Source of the DNA: Acinetobacter sp.
Lineage (GTDB): Bacteria > Pseudomonadota > Gammaproteobacteria > Pseudomonadales > Moraxellaceae
NCBI GenBank assembly: GCA_008017255.1
Contig: SSHD01000074.1
Span: 1-8,719, forward strand
DNA length: 8,719 bases
Direction: 5' to 3'
Below, piece after piece: positions 7,295 through 8,719 of the stretch (its first letter is position 1; every line of letters begins with the position of its first letter). Below the pieces are notes generated by a model. That model searched no databases. It was given only the letters and a program-made list of their open reading frames with translations, and had not been told where the DNA came from. The translations under genes were made by a program, and so were the position numbers.

Positions 7295-7375
7295 ATAACC
7301 AAGACCTGTTGATTTCAGTAGGCGAATTGGGTTAATATCCGCCCCTCAAGATTTTTTTGTGGGGCGGTTGGTTAT
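7295..7375 (+). promoter_or_regulatory. Potential three-way-junction RNA leader upstream of rpsM
   Basis: An outer helix pairs ATAACCAA (7295-7302) with TTGGTTAT (7368-7375), eight perfect pairs. Inside it, CCTGTTG (7305-7311) pairs with CAGTAGG (7316-7322) around ATTT with two G-U pairs. A second hairpin, CCGCCCC (7339-7345) with GGGGCGG (7361-7367), continues past a T-T mismatch through CAAGA/TTTTG. The second hairpin stacks directly on the outer helix. The position, just upstream of the first alpha-operon gene, is where E. coli has the S4-binding translational control site. A similar role here is inference; the E. coli pseudoknot itself was not recognised. Confidence 0.5.
7309..7338 (+). 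promoter_or_regulatory. Weak candidate promoter for the alpha operon
   Basis: TTGATT (7309-7314) and TAATAT (7333-7338) are 18 bases apart; each matches the sigma-70 consensus at four of six positions. Initiation would be near 7345, within the GC-rich hairpin, so such transcripts would lack the outer helix described for this gap. The AT-rich genome makes chance matches common; readthrough from spc is equally likely. Confidence 0.25.
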
Positions 7376-7390
7376 CACTACTGCCTTTTT

Positions 7391-7394
7391 GGAG
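7391..7394 (+). promoter_or_regulatory. Ribosome binding site of rpsM
   Basis: GGAG lies seven bases before the rpsM ATG at 7402 and three before an out-of-frame ATG at 7398. The spacing selects 7402. A run of five T precedes it (7386-7390). Confidence 0.8.
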
Positions 7395-7401
7395 AAAATG
7401 A

Positions 7402-7758
7402 ATGGCTCGTATTGCCGGTGTAAACATTCCGGATAACAAGCATGCTGTTATCTCCCTCACGTATATTTTTGGTGTTGGACGCCACACTGCTAAAAACATT
7501 TTAGCAGCTGTTGGTATTGCTGAAACCACTAAAATCCGTGAGTTGGACGATGCACAACTTGATGCGATTCGTAACGAAGTTGCTAAGGTTCCGACCGAAG
7601 GTGATTTACGTCGCGAAATTTCCATGAACATTAAACGTTTAATGGATTTAGGCTGCTACCGTGGTCTTCGTCATCGTCGCAGCTTGCCTGTCCGTGGACA
7701 ACGCACCAAAACTAACGCACGTACCCGCAAAGGTCCGCGCAAACCGATTAAAAAGTAA
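7402..7758 (+). CDS. rpsM: 30S ribosomal protein S13
   Basis: S13 sits in the 30S head, contacts L5 and the 23S A-site finger through bridges B1a and B1b, and touches P-site tRNA with its C-terminal tail. The 118-residue product (also 118 in E. coli) begins [20 protein letters not shown]. It has the helix-two-turns-helix region with [11 protein letters not shown] at 24-34, and the signature [19 protein letters not shown] at 88-106. A basic tail, [12 protein letters not shown], follows. It opens the alpha operon, after the structured gap 7291-7401. An ATG four bases upstream in another frame gives only a twelve-codon reading frame. Confidence 0.98.
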   Translation: MARIAGVNIPDNKHAVISLTYIFGVGRHTAKNILAAVGIAETTKIRELDDAQLDAIRNEVAKVPTEGDLRREISMNIKRLMDLGCYRGLRHRRSLPVRGQRTKTNARTRKGPRKPIKK

Positions 7759-7777
7759 GATTTCTGGAAGCTAAAAG

Positions 7778-8164
7778 ATGGCTAAAGATACTCGCACACG
7801 CAAGAAGGTCACTCGTACCGTCTCTGAAGGTGTTGCACACATTCACGCTTCTTTTAATAACACCATTGTAACGATTACCGATCGTCAAGGTAATGCATTG
7901 GCTTGGGCCACCTCAGGTGGACAAGGCTTCCGTGGTTCACGTAAATCAACTCCGTTTGCTGCTCAGGTTGCTGCTGAAGTTGCTGGTAAGGCAGCTTTGG
8001 ATTACGGTTTGAAAAATCTGGATGTCCTTGTGAAAGGTCCTGGTCCAGGTCGTGAGTCTGCGGTTCGTGCATTAGGCGCAGTGGGTTATAAGATTAACAG
8101 CATTACCGATGTGACTCCAATTCCTCACAACGGTTGCCGTCCACCTAAAAAACGTCGCGTGTAA
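7778..8164 (+). CDS. rpsK: 30S ribosomal protein S11
   Basis: S11 lies on the 30S platform near the mRNA exit and the Shine-Dalgarno helix. The 128-residue product has [15 protein letters not shown] at residues 21-35, [20 protein letters not shown] at 43-62, and the C-terminal [15 protein letters not shown] at 114-128. Asn118-Gly119 corresponds to E. coli Asn119, known to be converted to isoaspartate; the motif is conserved here. The gap to rpsM is nineteen bases with GGAAG (7765-7769) as ribosome binding site. GGAG follows its stop for rpsD. Confidence 0.98.
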
Positions 8165-8176
8165 GGAGAAACATTC

Positions 8177-8719
8177 ATGGCTCGTTATATTGGTCCAAAA
8201 TGCAAACTCTCTCGTCGCGAAGGGACAGACCTGCAACTTAAATCAGGCGTTAAACCGTTTGATGTAAAAACTAAAAAAGCGAACAAAGCACCTGGTCAAC
8301 ATGGTGCGGCTCGTGGTGGTAAACAATCTGAGTACTCACTACAATTACGTGAAAAACAAAAAGTACGTCGTATGTACGGTGTGTTAGAGCGTCAATTTAG
8401 TAACTACTATAAAGAAGCAGCTCGTGTTAAAGGCGCGACAGGTGAAAACTTGTTGAAATTGCTTGAAAGCCGTCTGGACAACGTTGTTTATCGCATGGGT
8501 TTTGGTTCTACACGTGCAGAAGCTCGTCAGTTAGTTAGTCACCGTTCTATTACTTTAAATGGCCGTCGTGTAAACATTGCGTCTATTCAAGTAAAAGCGG
8601 GTGATGTAATTGCTGTTCATGAGGGTGCTAAACAACAATTGCGTATCAAAAATGCAATTGAATTAGCTGCTCAACGTGGTCTCCCTGCTTGGATGGAAGT
8701 TGATCATTCTAAGCTAGAA
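8177..8719 (+). CDS. rpsD: 30S ribosomal protein S4, N-terminal 181 residues (partial)
   Basis: S4 is a primary 16S rRNA assembly protein of the 30S body, part of the mRNA entry helicase, and in E. coli the translational repressor of the alpha operon. The frame runs open to the window edge, giving 181 of roughly 206-208 residues. It begins [20 protein letters not shown] and has [20 protein letters not shown] at 38-57, then [17 protein letters not shown] at 58-74. The S4 RNA-binding domain spans about 98-160 ([20 protein letters not shown] from 100). Only one cysteine (Cys9) is present, so it is not the four-cysteine zinc form. AAGGAGAA before the ATG is a strong ribosome binding site. The C-terminus lies downstream. 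Confidence 0.98.
   Translation, partial: MARYIGPKCKLSRREGTDLQLKSGVKPFDVKTKKANKAPGQHGAARGGKQSEYSLQLREKQKVRRMYGVLERQFSNYYKEAARVKGATGENLLKLLESRLDNVVYRMGFGSTRAEARQLVSHRSITLNGRRVNIASIQVKAGDVIAVHEGAKQQLRIKNAIELAAQRGLPAWMEVDHSKLE

Noticed and set aside
7386..7398. TTTT-GGAG-AAAA mini-hairpin presenting the rpsM Shine-Dalgarno
   Set aside because: Four A-U pairs around a four-base loop are too weak to assert.
7332..7631. 99-codon open frame on the minus strand over the spc/alpha gap and rpsM
   Set aside because: Most of it is antisense to the conserved rpsM sequence, with no recognisable protein features; its end in the gap follows from low stop density.
1..8719. Novel or mobile system within the cluster
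   Set aside because: Every stretch above about 110 bases is occupied by an intact conserved gene in standard order; no transposase, attachment-site repeat, CRISPR or tRNA was seen.

Overview
The window is one continuous run of ribosomal protein genes plus secY, all on the + strand. It covers the end of the S10 operon, the whole spc operon and most of the alpha operon. Gene order is rplV(end)-rpsC-rplP-rpmC-rpsQ | rplN-rplX-rplE-rpsN-rpsH-rplF-rplR-rpsE-rpmD-rplO-secY-rpmJ | rpsM-rpsK-rpsD(start). This is the standard gammaproteobacterial order. The fairly AT-rich coding sequence, a 251-residue S3 with an Arg/Gly-rich tail, a 452-residue SecY and the overall protein sequences point from memory to Acinetobacter (Moraxellaceae). 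The genus is an inference; the species was not determined.

Layout: 1-1691 is the S10 operon tail, with genes touching or overlapping. 1692-1778 is the S10/spc junction, a non-coding gap holding a long imperfect hairpin, a weak promoter-like pair and the L14 ribosome binding site. 1779-7290 is the spc operon, with gaps of 2 to about 20 bases. 7291-7401 is the spc/alpha junction, which can fold as a three-way junction in front of rpsM. 7402-8719 is the alpha operon, running off the window inside rpsD. The four genes that a conventional ORF scan could miss or mis-start are rplV (partial), rpmD (58 aa), rpmJ (38 aa) and rpsD (no stop in window); rplN must be shortened to its canonical start.

The genes work as one unit. 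They supply proteins of the 30S subunit (S3, S17, S14, S8, S5, S13, S11, S4) and the 50S subunit (L22, L16, L29, L14, L24, L5, L6, L18, L30, L15, L36), together with the SecY channel that takes nascent chains from the ribosome to the inner membrane. Tight spacing suggests translational coupling through most of the cluster. The coding part is ordinary and intact: I saw no frameshift, insertion, mobile element, CRISPR, tRNA or novel gene system. What deserves a second look is confined to the two larger gaps, where RNA structures sit just upstream of the first genes of the spc and alpha operons.
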